In this document: positions 7,566 through 17,047 of the stretch, in pieces
Numbering within the stretch: the first letter of the stretch is position 1
Layout: every line of letters begins with the position of its first letter
From: Shewanella algicola
GTDB taxonomy: Bacteria; Pseudomonadota; Gammaproteobacteria; Enterobacterales; Shewanellaceae
NCBI RefSeq assembly: GCF_014648035.1
Contig: NZ_BMQI01000028.1
Location: 1 to 64,000 of the forward strand
Length of the DNA: 64,000 nt
Direction of reading: 5' to 3'
Position numbers and translations under genes: made by a program
Notes under the pieces: model-generated
Databases searched by the model: none
What the model was told of the DNA's origin: nothing
The model's input: only the letters and a program-made list of their open reading frames with translations

Positions 7566-9500
7566 CTACGATACTAAATTAATAACCTTTTTTGCAGCTG
7601 TGGAATTTTTAGCTTTTTGCTGATAAACCAAATCACAAATGCCATCAGTAGGTGCAAAACCAGTCGGTGTTGAAAGCAAAATATCACGAATGGCCTCATG
7701 ATCAAACTCATGGCAAGCAACATCTAGACGATTCAAAATGTTTGAATATTCAGACCAAGGTAAATATAACTCGTTAGCAGTCATAATACGCTCATGTTCA
7801 GTGCCGGTTACATCATCGCCAATAAGTAGCTCTTCATATAGCTTCTCACCTGGGCGTAAACCACTAAACTCTATCGCGATATCACCCTCAGGATTTTTAT
7901 CACTACGCACTTCATAACCACTTAATCGGATCATTTTTTTGGCTAAATCAACAATCTTTACAGATTTACCCATATCAAGCACAAATACATCGCCGCCTTT
8001 GCCCATCGCCCCAGCTTGAATAACTAACTGTGATGCTTCAGGTATTGTCATAAAAAAACGAGTAATTTCAGGATGAGTTACAGTCACAGGGCCACCGTTA
8101 GCAATTTGATTTCTAAATAACGGGACTACAGAGCCAGATGAGCCAAGTACATTACCAAAGCGGACCATACAAAAACGGGTTTGGTTGTTTTCTCTTGCAA
8201 ATGCTTGCAACACTAATTCGGCCATACGCTTGGTGGTACCCATCACATTTGTGGGTCGAACCGCTTTATCTGTTGAGACTAATACAAATGTCTCCACTTT
8301 AGCAGCAATAGCAGCTTGGACTGTATAAAGCGTACCAAAAACGTTATTACGGACGCCCTCAACTACATTGTGCTCAACTAGCGGTACATGCTTATATGCA
8401 GCAGCATGGTAAACCGTTTGCACACCAAACGATTCCATAACCGCCTGTACACGATTCTCCCGCTGCACAGACCCCATCATAGGAATAATTTCAACTGACA
8501 ACCCAAGTTCGTTTGCAGTCGCGTTTAGTTCACGGTCAATGGCATACAAAGCAAACTCAGAAAGCTCAAACAATACTAATTTGGATGGTTGTTGTTTTAA
8601 AATCTGACGGCACAACTCAGAACCGATTGAACCGCCAGCGCCTGTTACCATAACTACTTTAGCTTTTATGTTAGCGGCAAGTAAGTCTTGTCTTGGTTCA
8701 ACTGAATCACGACCTAACAGATCGTCAATTTCAACTTCTTTAATGTCACTATACAACTTTGTGCCATTAACTAAATCAGACATTGCAGGAATGGTGAGTA
8801 CCTGCACAGATAAAGGCTCTAACCGGGCTAATATCTCTTGTCGTTTAGCTCTAGTGGCACTTGGTATAGCAAGCAAGACTTTATTAACAGGCTTTTGCTT
8901 AATCAGTTTTTTAATAATAGAAGGCGAATGAACATGCACACCTTGTATAACATTACCTTGTAATGAAATGTCATCATCGACAAACGCAAAAGGATGATAT
9001 TCATGGCTTTGCATTAAAGACGTCAATAATTGCCTACCGCTCACACCCGCACCATAAATAATGACCGGCTCACCAACACGCTTCATACCCGTGCCAACAA
9101 AAGAGCGCACAATAGCACGAGTTCCACCCACAAAAACAAGCGCAAAAGCAGCGAAAATAACCGGTACCGTTCTAGGTAAATTCGCTTCAGCGTAAAATGC
9201 AACAGAAATCAGGGCTATTGTAGAAACAACGACACCAATAATGATGGCTACAAGGGCTTGTAATCCCATGTAGCGCAACACCGCACGGTATAAGCCCAAC
9301 TTAGCAAACACAAATAAACTAAGCGGTAAAACGGGTAGGATCACGCTCCAATAAGCACTATTACCTAACACACTGGTATCATCTAAACGCACCAATAAGG
9401 CACACCAAAAAGCAAGTAACAGAAACACAGAGTCAATGAAGACACTCAATATTCTTTTTTGTGAACGAGGTAAAGAAAACACATGCTGCAAAAAATCCAT
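7566..9500 (-). CDS. wbpM: WbpM/CapD-type UDP-GlcNAc 4,6-dehydratase
   Basis: This membrane-anchored nucleotide-sugar dehydratase has about four N-terminal membrane segments (residues 15-130). Two Rossmann-type domains follow, with GAGVSGRQLL and the catalytic VTGAGGSIGSELC. The usual YXXXK is replaced by MGTTK with an upstream STDK, the Ser-Met-Lys arrangement known in this family. It should convert UDP-GlcNAc to UDP-4-keto-6-deoxy-GlcNAc, the precursor of UDP-D-QuiNAc or UDP-D-FucNAc. The ATG at 9500 has a strong GGAG six bases upstream; the ATG at 9527 has none, so the shorter start is used (644 residues). It closes the wbpV-PGT-ugd-wbpM group. Confidence 0.92.
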   Translation of the reverse strand: MDFLQHVFSLPRSQKRILSVFIDSVFLLLAFWCALLVRLDDTSVLGNSAYWSVILPVLPLSLFVFAKLGLYRAVLRYMGLQALVAIIIGVVVSTIALISVAFYAEANLPRTVPVIFAAFALVFVGGTRAIVRSFVGTGMKRVGEPVIIYGAGVSGRQLLTSLMQSHEYHPFAFVDDDISLQGNVIQGVHVHSPSIIKKLIKQKPVNKVLLAIPSATRAKRQEILARLEPLSVQVLTIPAMSDLVNGTKLYSDIKEVEIDDLLGRDSVEPRQDLLAANIKAKVVMVTGAGGSIGSELCRQILKQQPSKLVLFELSEFALYAIDRELNATANELGLSVEIIPMMGSVQRENRVQAVMESFGVQTVYHAAAYKHVPLVEHNVVEGVRNNVFGTLYTVQAAIAAKVETFVLVSTDKAVRPTNVMGTTKRMAELVLQAFARENNQTRFCMVRFGNVLGSSGSVVPLFRNQIANGGPVTVTHPEITRFFMTIPEASQLVIQAGAMGKGGDVFVLDMGKSVKIVDLAKKMIRLSGYEVRSDKNPEGDIAIEFSGLRPGEKLYEELLIGDDVTGTEHERIMTANELYLPWSEYSNILNRLDVACHEFDHEAIRDILLSTPTGFAPTDGICDLVYQQKAKNSTAAKKVINLVS

Positions 9501-9825
9501 TTTCCGCTCCAAATTTAATAAATTCATAATCGATTACAGCTTAATCAAGGCTAGATGATTGGCAAAACTGAGGTGGGATAGTGTAGCACAAGTTACTTTT
9601 TTCGATGCACTATTAACACGATGCAAACGTGCTGCTGACGAAAAATATCATACACAGTGAATGCTCACTCATCTTGTGTAAAATAAAAAGGGCTGAAACA
9701 AATTATTCACTGTATCGGAGATATTGAGACATCGTGAATGCAAACAACCCTAATCAAGTTAATCACTTAGTGAGTGAGCATAATAGATAGATAGCTATAT
9801 TAGGCCAGCATAAACATAAGTAATA
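9501..9825. other. Noncoding gap with 11-bp inverted repeat
   Basis: No gene is visible in these 325 bases. A perfect 11-base inverted repeat, ATGCTCACTCA at 9661-9671 and TGAGTGAGCAT at 9771-9781, encloses about 100 bases that also carry related inverted words (CAGTGAAT and ATTCACTG). This could be a small nonautonomous mobile remnant. The gap separates ugd from wbpM and may hold a promoter for wbpM-galU, but I see no clear -35/-10 pair. Confidence 0.4.
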
Positions 9826-10992
9826 TTAATCAGAACCGAATAAATCGCGAGTATATACTTTATCTGCAACATCACGAATTTCATCAACCATACGGTTTGA
9901 TACAATCACATCACAAGTCGCTTTAAACTCTTCAAGAGATTTAATGACTTTAGAGTGGAAGAACTCATCTTCTTCTAAAACAGGTTCATAAACAACCACT
10001 TCAATGCCTTTTGCCTTTAAGCGCTTCATGATCCCCTGAATACTCGATGCTCTAAAATTGTCAGAACCTGACTTCATTATTAGGCGATAAATACCTACTC
10101 GGTTAGGGTTACGCTTTAAAATTGACTCCGCTACAAAATCTTTACGAGTCGTATTAGATTCAACAATGGCACTAATGATGTTGTTAGGTACATCGGCATA
10201 GTTAGCACGTAATTGTTTCGTGTCTTTAGGTAAACAATAACCACCATAACCAAATGAAGGATTGTTGTAGTGGTTACCAATACGAGGATCTAAACCCACC
10301 CCTTCGATAATTTGGCGTGAATCCAAACCGTGTGATTCAGCGTAAGAATCCAATTCGTTAAAGTAAGCGACACGTAGTGCAAGATAAGTGTTAGAGAAAA
10401 GCTTAACTGCTTCAGCTTCTGTTGAATCAGTAAACAATACTTCTATGTTTTCTTTTACTGCACCTTGCACCAATAGGTTCGCAAACACTTGAGCACGTTC
10501 TGAACGCTCACCTACAATAATACGGGATGGGTGCAAGTTGTCATATAAAGCTCGGCCTTCACGCAAAAATTCTGGTGAAAATATTAAGTTATCACAACCC
10601 AACTTTTCTTTAATACGCGCTGTATAACCCACTGGGACTGTGGATTTAATAACCATTATCGCATTAGGATTAATTTCCATGACATCTTTTATTACCGCCT
10701 CTACAGATGATGTGTTGAAATAATTAGTATCAGCATCGTAATCTGTCGGTGTGGCAATAATGACATACTCGGCATCTTTATATGCGATTTCTTTATCAAG
10801 AGTAGCTTTAAAATTGAGAGATTTATTGGCTAAGAAGTCTTCAATTTCTATATCAACAATCGGAGCTTTTTTTTCATTCAGCATCTTAACTTTTTCAGGA
10901 ACGATATCAACCGCAACAACTTGATGATTTTGTGCTAAAAGCATTGCGTTTGATAAACCGACGTAACCTGTACCAGCAACTGCAACTTTCAT
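9826..10992 (-). CDS. ugd: UDP-glucose 6-dehydrogenase
   Basis: This NAD-dependent enzyme oxidises UDP-glucose to UDP-glucuronate. The N-terminal dinucleotide fold starts [10 protein letters not shown]. The substrate region has [14 protein letters not shown], and the catalytic cysteine lies in [15 protein letters not shown] (Cys253). At 388 residues it is the short bacterial form. It lies downstream of the initiating transferase and upstream of wbpM and galU, so UDP-glucose made by GalU could be turned into a uronic acid residue of the polysaccharide. UDP-ManNAc dehydrogenase is a less likely alternative, given the GXGYVGL and CLPKD context. Confidence 0.92.
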   Translation of the reverse strand: MKVAVAGTGYVGLSNAMLLAQNHQVVAVDIVPEKVKMLNEKKAPIVDIEIEDFLANKSLNFKATLDKEIAYKDAEYVIIATPTDYDADTNYFNTSSVEAVIKDVMEINPNAIMVIKSTVPVGYTARIKEKLGCDNLIFSPEFLREGRALYDNLHPSRIIVGERSERAQVFANLLVQGAVKENIEVLFTDSTEAEAVKLFSNTYLALRVAYFNELDSYAESHGLDSRQIIEGVGLDPRIGNHYNNPSFGYGGYCLPKDTKQLRANYADVPNNIISAIVESNTTRKDFVAESILKRNPNRVGIYRLIMKSGSDNFRASSIQGIMKRLKAKGIEVVVYEPVLEEDEFFHSKVIKSLEEFKATCDVIVSNRMVDEIRDVADKVYTRDLFGSD

Positions 10993-11016
10993 AATTATTT
11001 ATATTCCAACTAGAAA

Positions 11017-11571
11017 CTATTTACGCTTTACAGCGTCACCTGAACCACTGCCTGTAACAGTCATTATAATATACTTGAAGTAATCTTTAACAGTTAGACT
11101 ATCAATCATCTGCTTATCAGTTTTGGCTAACAATGCAGGTGTAGACATATCAATGTTCTGAACTTGAGCTAAACCCGTTACACCAGGTAGAACATCATAA
11201 ACACCTAAAGCATCACGCTCTTTGATTAATTCTTCTTGGTTAAATAAATTTGGACGCGGACCAACCAAACTCATTTCACCTTTAACCACATTAATCAGTT
11301 GCGGCAACTCATCAATCTTAGTTTTACGCAGAAAATTACCTAACTTTGTAATTGAAGCATTACTCGCTAAGTGACTAGCCACTGATTTGGTTTCAACAGT
11401 CATAGTGCGAAACTTAATCAGTTTAAACGGCTTTTTATTTCGACCTACACGGCTTTGAACAAAAATCGGTGAGCCAGTATCAAACATGCCAATAATTGTC
11501 ACCATAAGTAACAAAGGCCAAAGCAACAACAAGCCAAAGAAAGCAGCTAAAAAATCGATAAAACGAATCAT
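11017..11571 (-). CDS. Initiating sugar-phosphate transferase, PglC-like
   Basis: This 184-residue phosphoglycosyl transferase transfers the first sugar phosphate to undecaprenyl phosphate. A single N-terminal membrane segment (about residues 5-28) is followed by the conserved [19 protein letters not shown] with the catalytic Asp-Glu pair, and LVGPRP. Its small size places it with the monotopic PglC class rather than the larger WcaJ class. It lies directly after a WbpV-like reductase, which suggests UDP-D-QuiNAc or UDP-D-FucNAc as its donor; that substrate is inference from context. Confidence 0.9.
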   Translation of the reverse strand: MIRFIDFLAAFFGLLLLWPLLLMVTIIGMFDTGSPIFVQSRVGRNKKPFKLIKFRTMTVETKSVASHLASNASITKLGNFLRKTKIDELPQLINVVKGEMSLVGPRPNLFNQEELIKERDALGVYDVLPGVTGLAQVQNIDMSTPALLAKTDKQMIDSLTVKDYFKYIIMTVTGSGSGDAVKRK

Positions 11572-11580
11572 GTAAATACT

Positions 11581-12531
11581 CTATTTATTTTTATTAAGAA
11601 TAAATGCTTCTGCGGTTTCTTTAAAACCTTGTTCAAGCGTTTGTGGAGGAACCCAGCCTAACGTATCTTTGGTATGTGATATATCGACCTGTAAAGATCC
11701 TATGAGCCTATCTACTACATCGGTCTTACCTGTTAACTTACCAACTAAGCGATAGCACCATAAAGGTACCGGCAGTAATCTGCTCGATTTTCCAAGCGCT
11801 TGAGACATATGATTTACCATTGACGCAGTAGATACGTCGTGATCATCAGAAACCAAAAATACCTGATTAGGAGCTTTGGGGTGATCAATGCAAGTAACAA
11901 TTAAGTCTACCAAGTTTTGCACGGAAACTAAGCTGCGCTTGTTATGCTTGATGCATCCAAACGGTAATGGTAGCCCCTTAGATACCAGGTTTAATAACGA
12001 AGCGAAGTTAGCCTTAACACCCGGTCCGTAAACCAATGTAGGACGAATAATGACAACCTCTAAACCGGTTTCTTGTGCAAGCTGCAGTAGTTGCTCTTCA
12101 GCTTCTGATTTTGATTGCCCATAAAAGTCTTCAGGTGAACGTTTATCAGTAGATTTAAACGGGTGCCCCAACTCTGTTGCTTCACCGTTGACTTTGATAC
12201 TGCTTATGAAGATAAAACGTTGAACACCTGCGACTACAGCCTGACGGGCAAGGTTTAAAGTTCCTGCTGTATTGACTTCACGATAATCATCTAGAGGGTC
12301 TTCGGATTCATCATCCATAATATGTACACGAGCAGCGCAGTGAATTATTACAGTGTTGTTTAGTAGTGCCAGTCCATAACTTGAATGACTATCAATAACA
12401 CCAGAAAAAAATGCGGCAAGTTTCGCTAATTTAGGCTGGTTTCTACCTAAAACCGAAACATTATGTGAATCTAATCTTCCTATTAAGTGGCTTCCTAAAA
12501 AACCGCTGCCTCCTGTTACCATAATTTTCAT
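11581..12531 (-). CDS. WbpV-like NAD-dependent 4-keto-sugar reductase/epimerase
   Basis: This extended short-chain dehydrogenase has the N-terminal motif MVTGGSGFLGSHL, a conserved CAARVH, an SS motif (FISSIKVNG) and the catalytic YGQSK. Members next to wbpM and an initiating transferase (Pseudomonas WbpV/WbjF) reduce the 4-keto intermediate to UDP-D-FucNAc or UDP-D-QuiNAc. Its start codon overlaps the stop of wbuB by one base (TGATG), so the genes are coupled. A GalE-like epimerase role is possible but less likely from this context. Confidence 0.82.
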   Translation of the reverse strand: MKIMVTGGSGFLGSHLIGRLDSHNVSVLGRNQPKLAKLAAFFSGVIDSHSSYGLALLNNTVIIHCAARVHIMDDESEDPLDDYREVNTAGTLNLARQAVVAGVQRFIFISSIKVNGEATELGHPFKSTDKRSPEDFYGQSKSEAEEQLLQLAQETGLEVVIIRPTLVYGPGVKANFASLLNLVSKGLPLPFGCIKHNKRSLVSVQNLVDLIVTCIDHPKAPNQVFLVSDDHDVSTASMVNHMSQALGKSSRLLPVPLWCYRLVGKLTGKTDVVDRLIGSLQVDISHTKDTLGWVPPQTLEQGFKETAEAFILNKNK

Positions 12532-13742
12532 CAGTTTTTTCCTAAAGCTATGTGTCTGATCAATTGTTTCGCAACAGACTGCACCGAAAAATGATTGGTT
12601 AATACTTTGTAAGCATTAGAACCTAACCTCCTCCGTTCAGTTTCATTATTCAATAACTTAACAGCCGATTTCAAAAGTTCATCATCTTCACCGTTCACAA
12701 AAGCAATTCCAGCTTCTTTCTCATTAATTAAATCAATCAAATCGTTACCAGGATTTACACTACCAAGAATTGGTAAAGACTGAACCATATAGCCTAATAA
12801 TTTCCCAGGAAAGTTGTGTGCTTTATGACTAGCAGCTAAAGAAAACAACCCAACATCAACTTGAGTTAGTAGTTGCTTAAATTCATCCTGACTAACTGAA
12901 GATAGGAAAGTCAAATTGTCCAGTCCTCGCTCTGTCTTCATAGTCTTGACCAATTCCACTTCATCCCCCTGCCCTACAAATAAAAAATGAGCTTGCTGAT
13001 AACATTTCATGGATTCAACTAATCGCAAAAGGTTGTTCATATCTTGAGCGTGGCCTATATTTCCTCCATAGAAAAAAATGCACTTATCCTCTAGTTGATA
13101 TTCACACCTTATACCTTTCACTAGCTCAGATGTTGAGTAGGGTTTTATATCAGCCCAATTTCTAAGAACCTCAGTATTACTGTATCGAGGTTGAACTTTA
13201 GAAAAGTACTTAACATTAGCGTCCGACATTAAGCCAATCTTATCTGAACTACGATAATTAAGTGTTTCAAATAGTTGAAAATATTTAGCAATGAGAGACC
13301 CACCTTTAATGAGACCCTCATCAATTATCCACTGCGGAAACATATCCCTTAGAATCAGGTAATTGTATGTGCAATGTTTCTTTTTGAACCATAGTAATAA
13401 AGGTCCGAAAAAAATTGTTGGAGAATAATTGATGCAAGCATCAACTGGCTTATCCATAATTTTTTTCTTAATGGCCAAGTAAGCATTGAAAGAAATAAGA
13501 GTCTCACTCAAAGCTCGCTTTAGCTTACCAACTCCGCGCATTGGTGGATTTCTAAATCTCCACACCTCGATCCCATCAATAAACTCAATTTCGAGTCGTT
13601 CTTTTTGAGGTCCATGGCTAGGAGTTATGATAATAGGGTCATGTCCACATAACTTAAGCTCTAAAGCTAGATCATGGAACATTTTCGCATGAACTAACGT
13701 ACTTGAAGGTAGATAGTCATCGGGGAATAATGCAATACGCAA
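12531..13742 (-). CDS. wbuB: WbuB-like family 4 glycosyltransferase
   Basis: This 403-residue GT-B glycosyltransferase has the donor-binding half at about residues 210-350 (FFYGGNIGHAQDMNNLL and an E-rich LGYMV region). Its position directly after fnlABC matches E. coli O26 and Pseudomonas O11 (WbjE), where this protein transfers L-FucNAc onto the lipid-linked first sugar. It is separated from fnlC by three bases. The L-FucNAc specificity is inferred from gene order. It is not membrane-spanning and should act at the cytoplasmic face. Confidence 0.82.
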   Translation of the reverse strand: MRIALFPDDYLPSSTLVHAKMFHDLALELKLCGHDPIIITPSHGPQKERLEIEFIDGIEVWRFRNPPMRGVGKLKRALSETLISFNAYLAIKKKIMDKPVDACINYSPTIFFGPLLLWFKKKHCTYNYLILRDMFPQWIIDEGLIKGGSLIAKYFQLFETLNYRSSDKIGLMSDANVKYFSKVQPRYSNTEVLRNWADIKPYSTSELVKGIRCEYQLEDKCIFFYGGNIGHAQDMNNLLRLVESMKCYQQAHFLFVGQGDEVELVKTMKTERGLDNLTFLSSVSQDEFKQLLTQVDVGLFSLAASHKAHNFPGKLLGYMVQSLPILGSVNPGNDLIDLINEKEAGIAFVNGEDDELLKSAVKLLNNETERRRLGSNAYKVLTNHFSVQSVAKQLIRHIALGKN

Positions 13743-13745
13743 GAC

Positions 13746-14876
13746 TTAATACTCTTTCCAGACTACACGTTTAACATAGTCGGTATAAGAGTGAATAATT
13801 CTCACCATTTTATCGGATACGTTCGGCATACTATAATCATATACAGACCGAAGAAGACGTTCTTCCCCGCAAGGTTGTGACTCAAGCACTTGTAACGCTT
13901 GCATTACACGCTCAACTTCAAGACCAACCATCATGACAGACGCTTCTTCCATACCTTCTGGACGCTCGTGCGCTTCACGTAGATTCAATGCTGGAAAGTT
14001 CATAATGGAAGATTCTTCGTTGATCGTACCACTGTCAGACAAACATGCTTTAGCATGCTTTTGTAAATGGTTGTAATCATGGAAACCAAGCGGCTTTAGC
14101 AACTGGATATTTGAGTGGAACTTAATGCCCTGCGCTTCTATTCGGTTACGTGTTCTTGGGTGCGTAGAAACGATTACAGGCATATTGTAGTGTTCAGCAA
14201 CTGTATTTAAGGTCTCCGCTAACTTTGCCAGTTGCTTCGGTGAATCAACATTTTCTTCACGGTGGGCACTCACCACAAAGAACTGGCCTTTTTCCAACCC
14301 AAGACGTGACAATACATCCGAAGCGTCAATTTGAGGCATATAATGATTTAATACCTCAAACATTGGGCTTCCCGTTTTAATTACACGATCAGCAGGTAAA
14401 CCTTCTGCTAATAGGTAATCTCTTGCTATTGAACTGTAGGTTAGATTGATATCTGCTGTGTGATCGACAATACGGCGATTGGTTTCTTCTGGAACTCGTT
14501 GATCAAAACAGCGATTGCCTGCTTCCATATGGAAGATTGGAACTTTGCGACGTTTAGCAGGGATAGCTGAAAGACAAGAATTGGTATCACCAAGAACGAG
14601 CATAGAATCCGGCTGAATTTCCTCTAATGCTTGATCCACTTTAATTATGACTTGACCTATCGTTTCTGCCGCATTTTTACCTGCTGCGTTCAAGAAATAA
14701 TCTGGTTTGCGAACCCCTAAGTCATTGAAAAAAACTTCATTTAATTCAAAATCATAATTCTGACCGGTATGAACCAAGATATGTTCACAGTGTTCATCTA
14801 ATTTAGCTAAAACTCTAGAAAGACGAATGATTTCAGGGCGAGTACCGACCACTGACATTACTTTTAGTTTTTTCAT
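13746..14876 (-). CDS. fnlC: UDP-L-FucNAc C2-epimerase, WecB-like
   Basis: This protein belongs to the UDP-GlcNAc 2-epimerase fold. Motifs are VGTRPEIIRLSRVL at the N-terminus, LVLGDTNSCL, FHMEAGNRCFDQRVPEETNR and LSDSGTINEESS. At 376 residues it has family length. As the third gene of fnlABC it should catalyse the final C2 epimerisation that gives UDP-L-FucNAc. It begins 15 bases after fnlB ends. A WecB-type ManNAc role is the alternative, but the flanking fnlA and fnlB argue against it. Confidence 0.92.
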   Translation of the reverse strand: MKKLKVMSVVGTRPEIIRLSRVLAKLDEHCEHILVHTGQNYDFELNEVFFNDLGVRKPDYFLNAAGKNAAETIGQVIIKVDQALEEIQPDSMLVLGDTNSCLSAIPAKRRKVPIFHMEAGNRCFDQRVPEETNRRIVDHTADINLTYSSIARDYLLAEGLPADRVIKTGSPMFEVLNHYMPQIDASDVLSRLGLEKGQFFVVSAHREENVDSPKQLAKLAETLNTVAEHYNMPVIVSTHPRTRNRIEAQGIKFHSNIQLLKPLGFHDYNHLQKHAKACLSDSGTINEESSIMNFPALNLREAHERPEGMEEASVMMVGLEVERVMQALQVLESQPCGEERLLRSVYDYSMPNVSDKMVRIIHSYTDYVKRVVWKEY

Positions 14877-14891
14877 TTTATTTACTCTTGC

Positions 14892-16001
14892 TTACAGTGG
14901 ATTGGCGATTGTATCAGGCGCATCTCTATCAAAAATTTCATTAGCCCATAGCATAACGACTAACTCATTTTCTCCAATATTGGTTATATCATGCGTCCAG
15001 CCTGGAGCTGTTTCTACGATACGAGAATCTTCACCTTCGACAGTAAGTTCGTATGATTCACCCGTTACAATATGCCTAAACTTATACAAGGCCTTTCCAT
15101 TAATAACCAAAAACTTCTCTGTTTTAGTATGATGATAATGTCCACCACGAGTTATACCTGGGTGAGCAGTAAAAAATGAGAACTGACCAGAGTCTTTAGT
15201 TTTAAGCATCTCCACAAAAGTACCACGCTCATCACTATGACGAGAAACTGAGTAAGCAAATTGGTCAGGCACTAGATAGCTGACGTAAGTAGAGTAAAGC
15301 GCTCTAACAAGGCCTTCTCCTACTTTAGCCGTAATCAAACTTTTTCGACTGTCTTTAAACTCTGTAAGTAACGAAACAACTTCACCGACGGTGGTTTTAT
15401 AAACCGGCTCAACAATACTATACATCTCGGTTGATTGAGGTACGTTAGTTAGTAACTCAACAAATGATTGACAAACATCATCAATGTATACGAGGTTAAG
15501 TGCTGCATCTGGATTATGAATAGTGATTGGCAAATCATTTATCGTGTTATAGCAGAACGTCGCAACAGCAGAGTTATAATTTGGAAGGCACCATTTACCA
15601 AATACATTAGGTAATCTATAAATATGGGTGGGAGCACCTGTTTGCTGCTTGTATGTCGCGACAGCCTCCTCAGCACCCGCCTTACTTACACCGTAAGGGT
15701 TATCTAACTCAGCTTGAATAGATGATGTTAATAGGATTGGTGTCTTACGCCCCGATTCTATAAGTGTATCAATAATTTTCTGTGTTAAATCAGTGTTGCC
15801 TTTTCTAAATTCATCATCGTTTTTGGGGCGATTAATACCTGCAAGATGATAGATAAAGTCGGCAGATTTAACCTTTTCGACTACACTGTCTTCACTATCA
15901 TCAAGTGTGATTTTGTCAACGTTATCAAAACCAGCCTCTTGTAAAAAAACGCATAAGTTTCGACCTATAAAACCTGCAGCGCCTGTCACTAAAATATTCA
16001 T
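14892..16001 (-). CDS. fnlB: Bifunctional reductase with C-terminal cupin, FnlB/CapF type
   Basis: This is the second enzyme of UDP-L-FucNAc synthesis. It combines an N-terminal NAD(P) reductase domain (VTGAAGFIGRNL, residues about 5-16; YGVSK) with a C-terminal cupin domain (HPGITRGGHYHHTKTEKFLV, metal-binding histidines). CapF of Staphylococcus has this architecture: the cupin epimerises and the reductase then reduces the 4-keto group. At 369 residues it is full length. It starts directly after the fnlA stop with no spacer, so coupled translation is likely. Confidence 0.93.
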   Translation of the reverse strand: MNILVTGAAGFIGRNLCVFLQEAGFDNVDKITLDDSEDSVVEKVKSADFIYHLAGINRPKNDDEFRKGNTDLTQKIIDTLIESGRKTPILLTSSIQAELDNPYGVSKAGAEEAVATYKQQTGAPTHIYRLPNVFGKWCLPNYNSAVATFCYNTINDLPITIHNPDAALNLVYIDDVCQSFVELLTNVPQSTEMYSIVEPVYKTTVGEVVSLLTEFKDSRKSLITAKVGEGLVRALYSTYVSYLVPDQFAYSVSRHSDERGTFVEMLKTKDSGQFSFFTAHPGITRGGHYHHTKTEKFLVINGKALYKFRHIVTGESYELTVEGEDSRIVETAPGWTHDITNIGENELVVMLWANEIFDRDAPDTIANPL

Positions 16002-17039
16002 CTACACACCTTCTGGTACAACTAGGTTACCAGCCTCAATCTCACGCATAAAATCAAGCTTACGCAATAGCTTTTTCATACCTTCAACATCTAAACGTTC
16101 GGTATTGTGTGAATTATAATCTTCGATTACTGATAAATCTTTTTCACCTTCTTCAGTGTACTGAGCATAATTTAAATCACGATTATCAGCAGGAATGCGG
16201 TAGTAATCCCCTTGATCCTGAGCTACAAACATCTCTTCACGACTACATAGTGCTTCAAATAATTTTTCGCCATGACGTGTTCCGATAACATTCACCTTAT
16301 GGTCAGGTTTGCCAATCATTTCGAGGATGGCTTGTGTCATCACTTCAATTGTAGCAGCAGGTGCTTTTTGTACAAAAATATCACCATTTTCACCATGTTC
16401 AAAAGCGTGCAAAACAAGGTCAACGGCATCATCTAAAGTCATCATAAAGCGAGTCATAGAAGGGTCTGTTAAAGTCAGTGGTGTATCTTCTATAATCTGA
16501 CGAATAAATAAAGGAATTACTGAACCACGAGAGGCCATGACATTACCGTAACGAGTACCGGAGATAACAGTATTAGTACCTTCCAAGTTACGACTTTTAG
16601 CTACAATTACTTTTTCCATCATTGCTTTAGATATACCCATAGCATTTATTGGATAAACAGCTTTATCTGTACTTAAACATACTATTCGATTTACACCATG
16701 TGAAATACCTGATTCTAAGACATTTTCAGTACCTATGACGTTTGTTTTGACAGCTTCCAATGGGTAGAACTCACAAGAAGGTACTTGTTTTAAAGCTGCT
16801 GCATGGAAAACATAGTCAACACCACGCATCGCAGTTGAGATACTTTGAGGGTCACGCACATCACCAATGTAAAACTTCAATTTATCGTTGCTGTACTTCT
16901 TTCTCATGTCATCTTGTTTTTTCTCATCACGTGAGAATATACGAATTTCTTTGATATCAGTTTCTAAAAATCTATTTAGAACAGCATTGCCAAAAGAACC
17001 TGTACCACCAGTGATTAATAAAACTTTACCTTGAAACAT
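16002..17039 (-). CDS. fnlA: UDP-GlcNAc 4,6-dehydratase/5-epimerase
   Basis: This is a soluble dehydratase of the FnlA/WbjB/CapE type. It starts with LLITGGTGSFGNAVLNRF, carries LSTDKAVYPINAMGISK (the Ser-Met-Lys variant active site) and RYGNVMASRGSVIPLF. At 345 residues it lacks the membrane domain seen in WbpM. It begins the fnlABC set that converts UDP-GlcNAc to UDP-L-FucNAc. Upstream lies a block of AT-rich glycosyltransferases, and the base composition rises again from this gene on, marking a conserved-to-variable boundary. Confidence 0.93.
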   Translation of the reverse strand: MFQGKVLLITGGTGSFGNAVLNRFLETDIKEIRIFSRDEKKQDDMRKKYSNDKLKFYIGDVRDPQSISTAMRGVDYVFHAAALKQVPSCEFYPLEAVKTNVIGTENVLESGISHGVNRIVCLSTDKAVYPINAMGISKAMMEKVIVAKSRNLEGTNTVISGTRYGNVMASRGSVIPLFIRQIIEDTPLTLTDPSMTRFMMTLDDAVDLVLHAFEHGENGDIFVQKAPAATIEVMTQAILEMIGKPDHKVNVIGTRHGEKLFEALCSREEMFVAQDQGDYYRIPADNRDLNYAQYTEEGEKDLSVIEDYNSHNTERLDVEGMKKLLRKLDFMREIEAGNLVVPEGV

Positions 17040-17047
17040 TATTCCAC

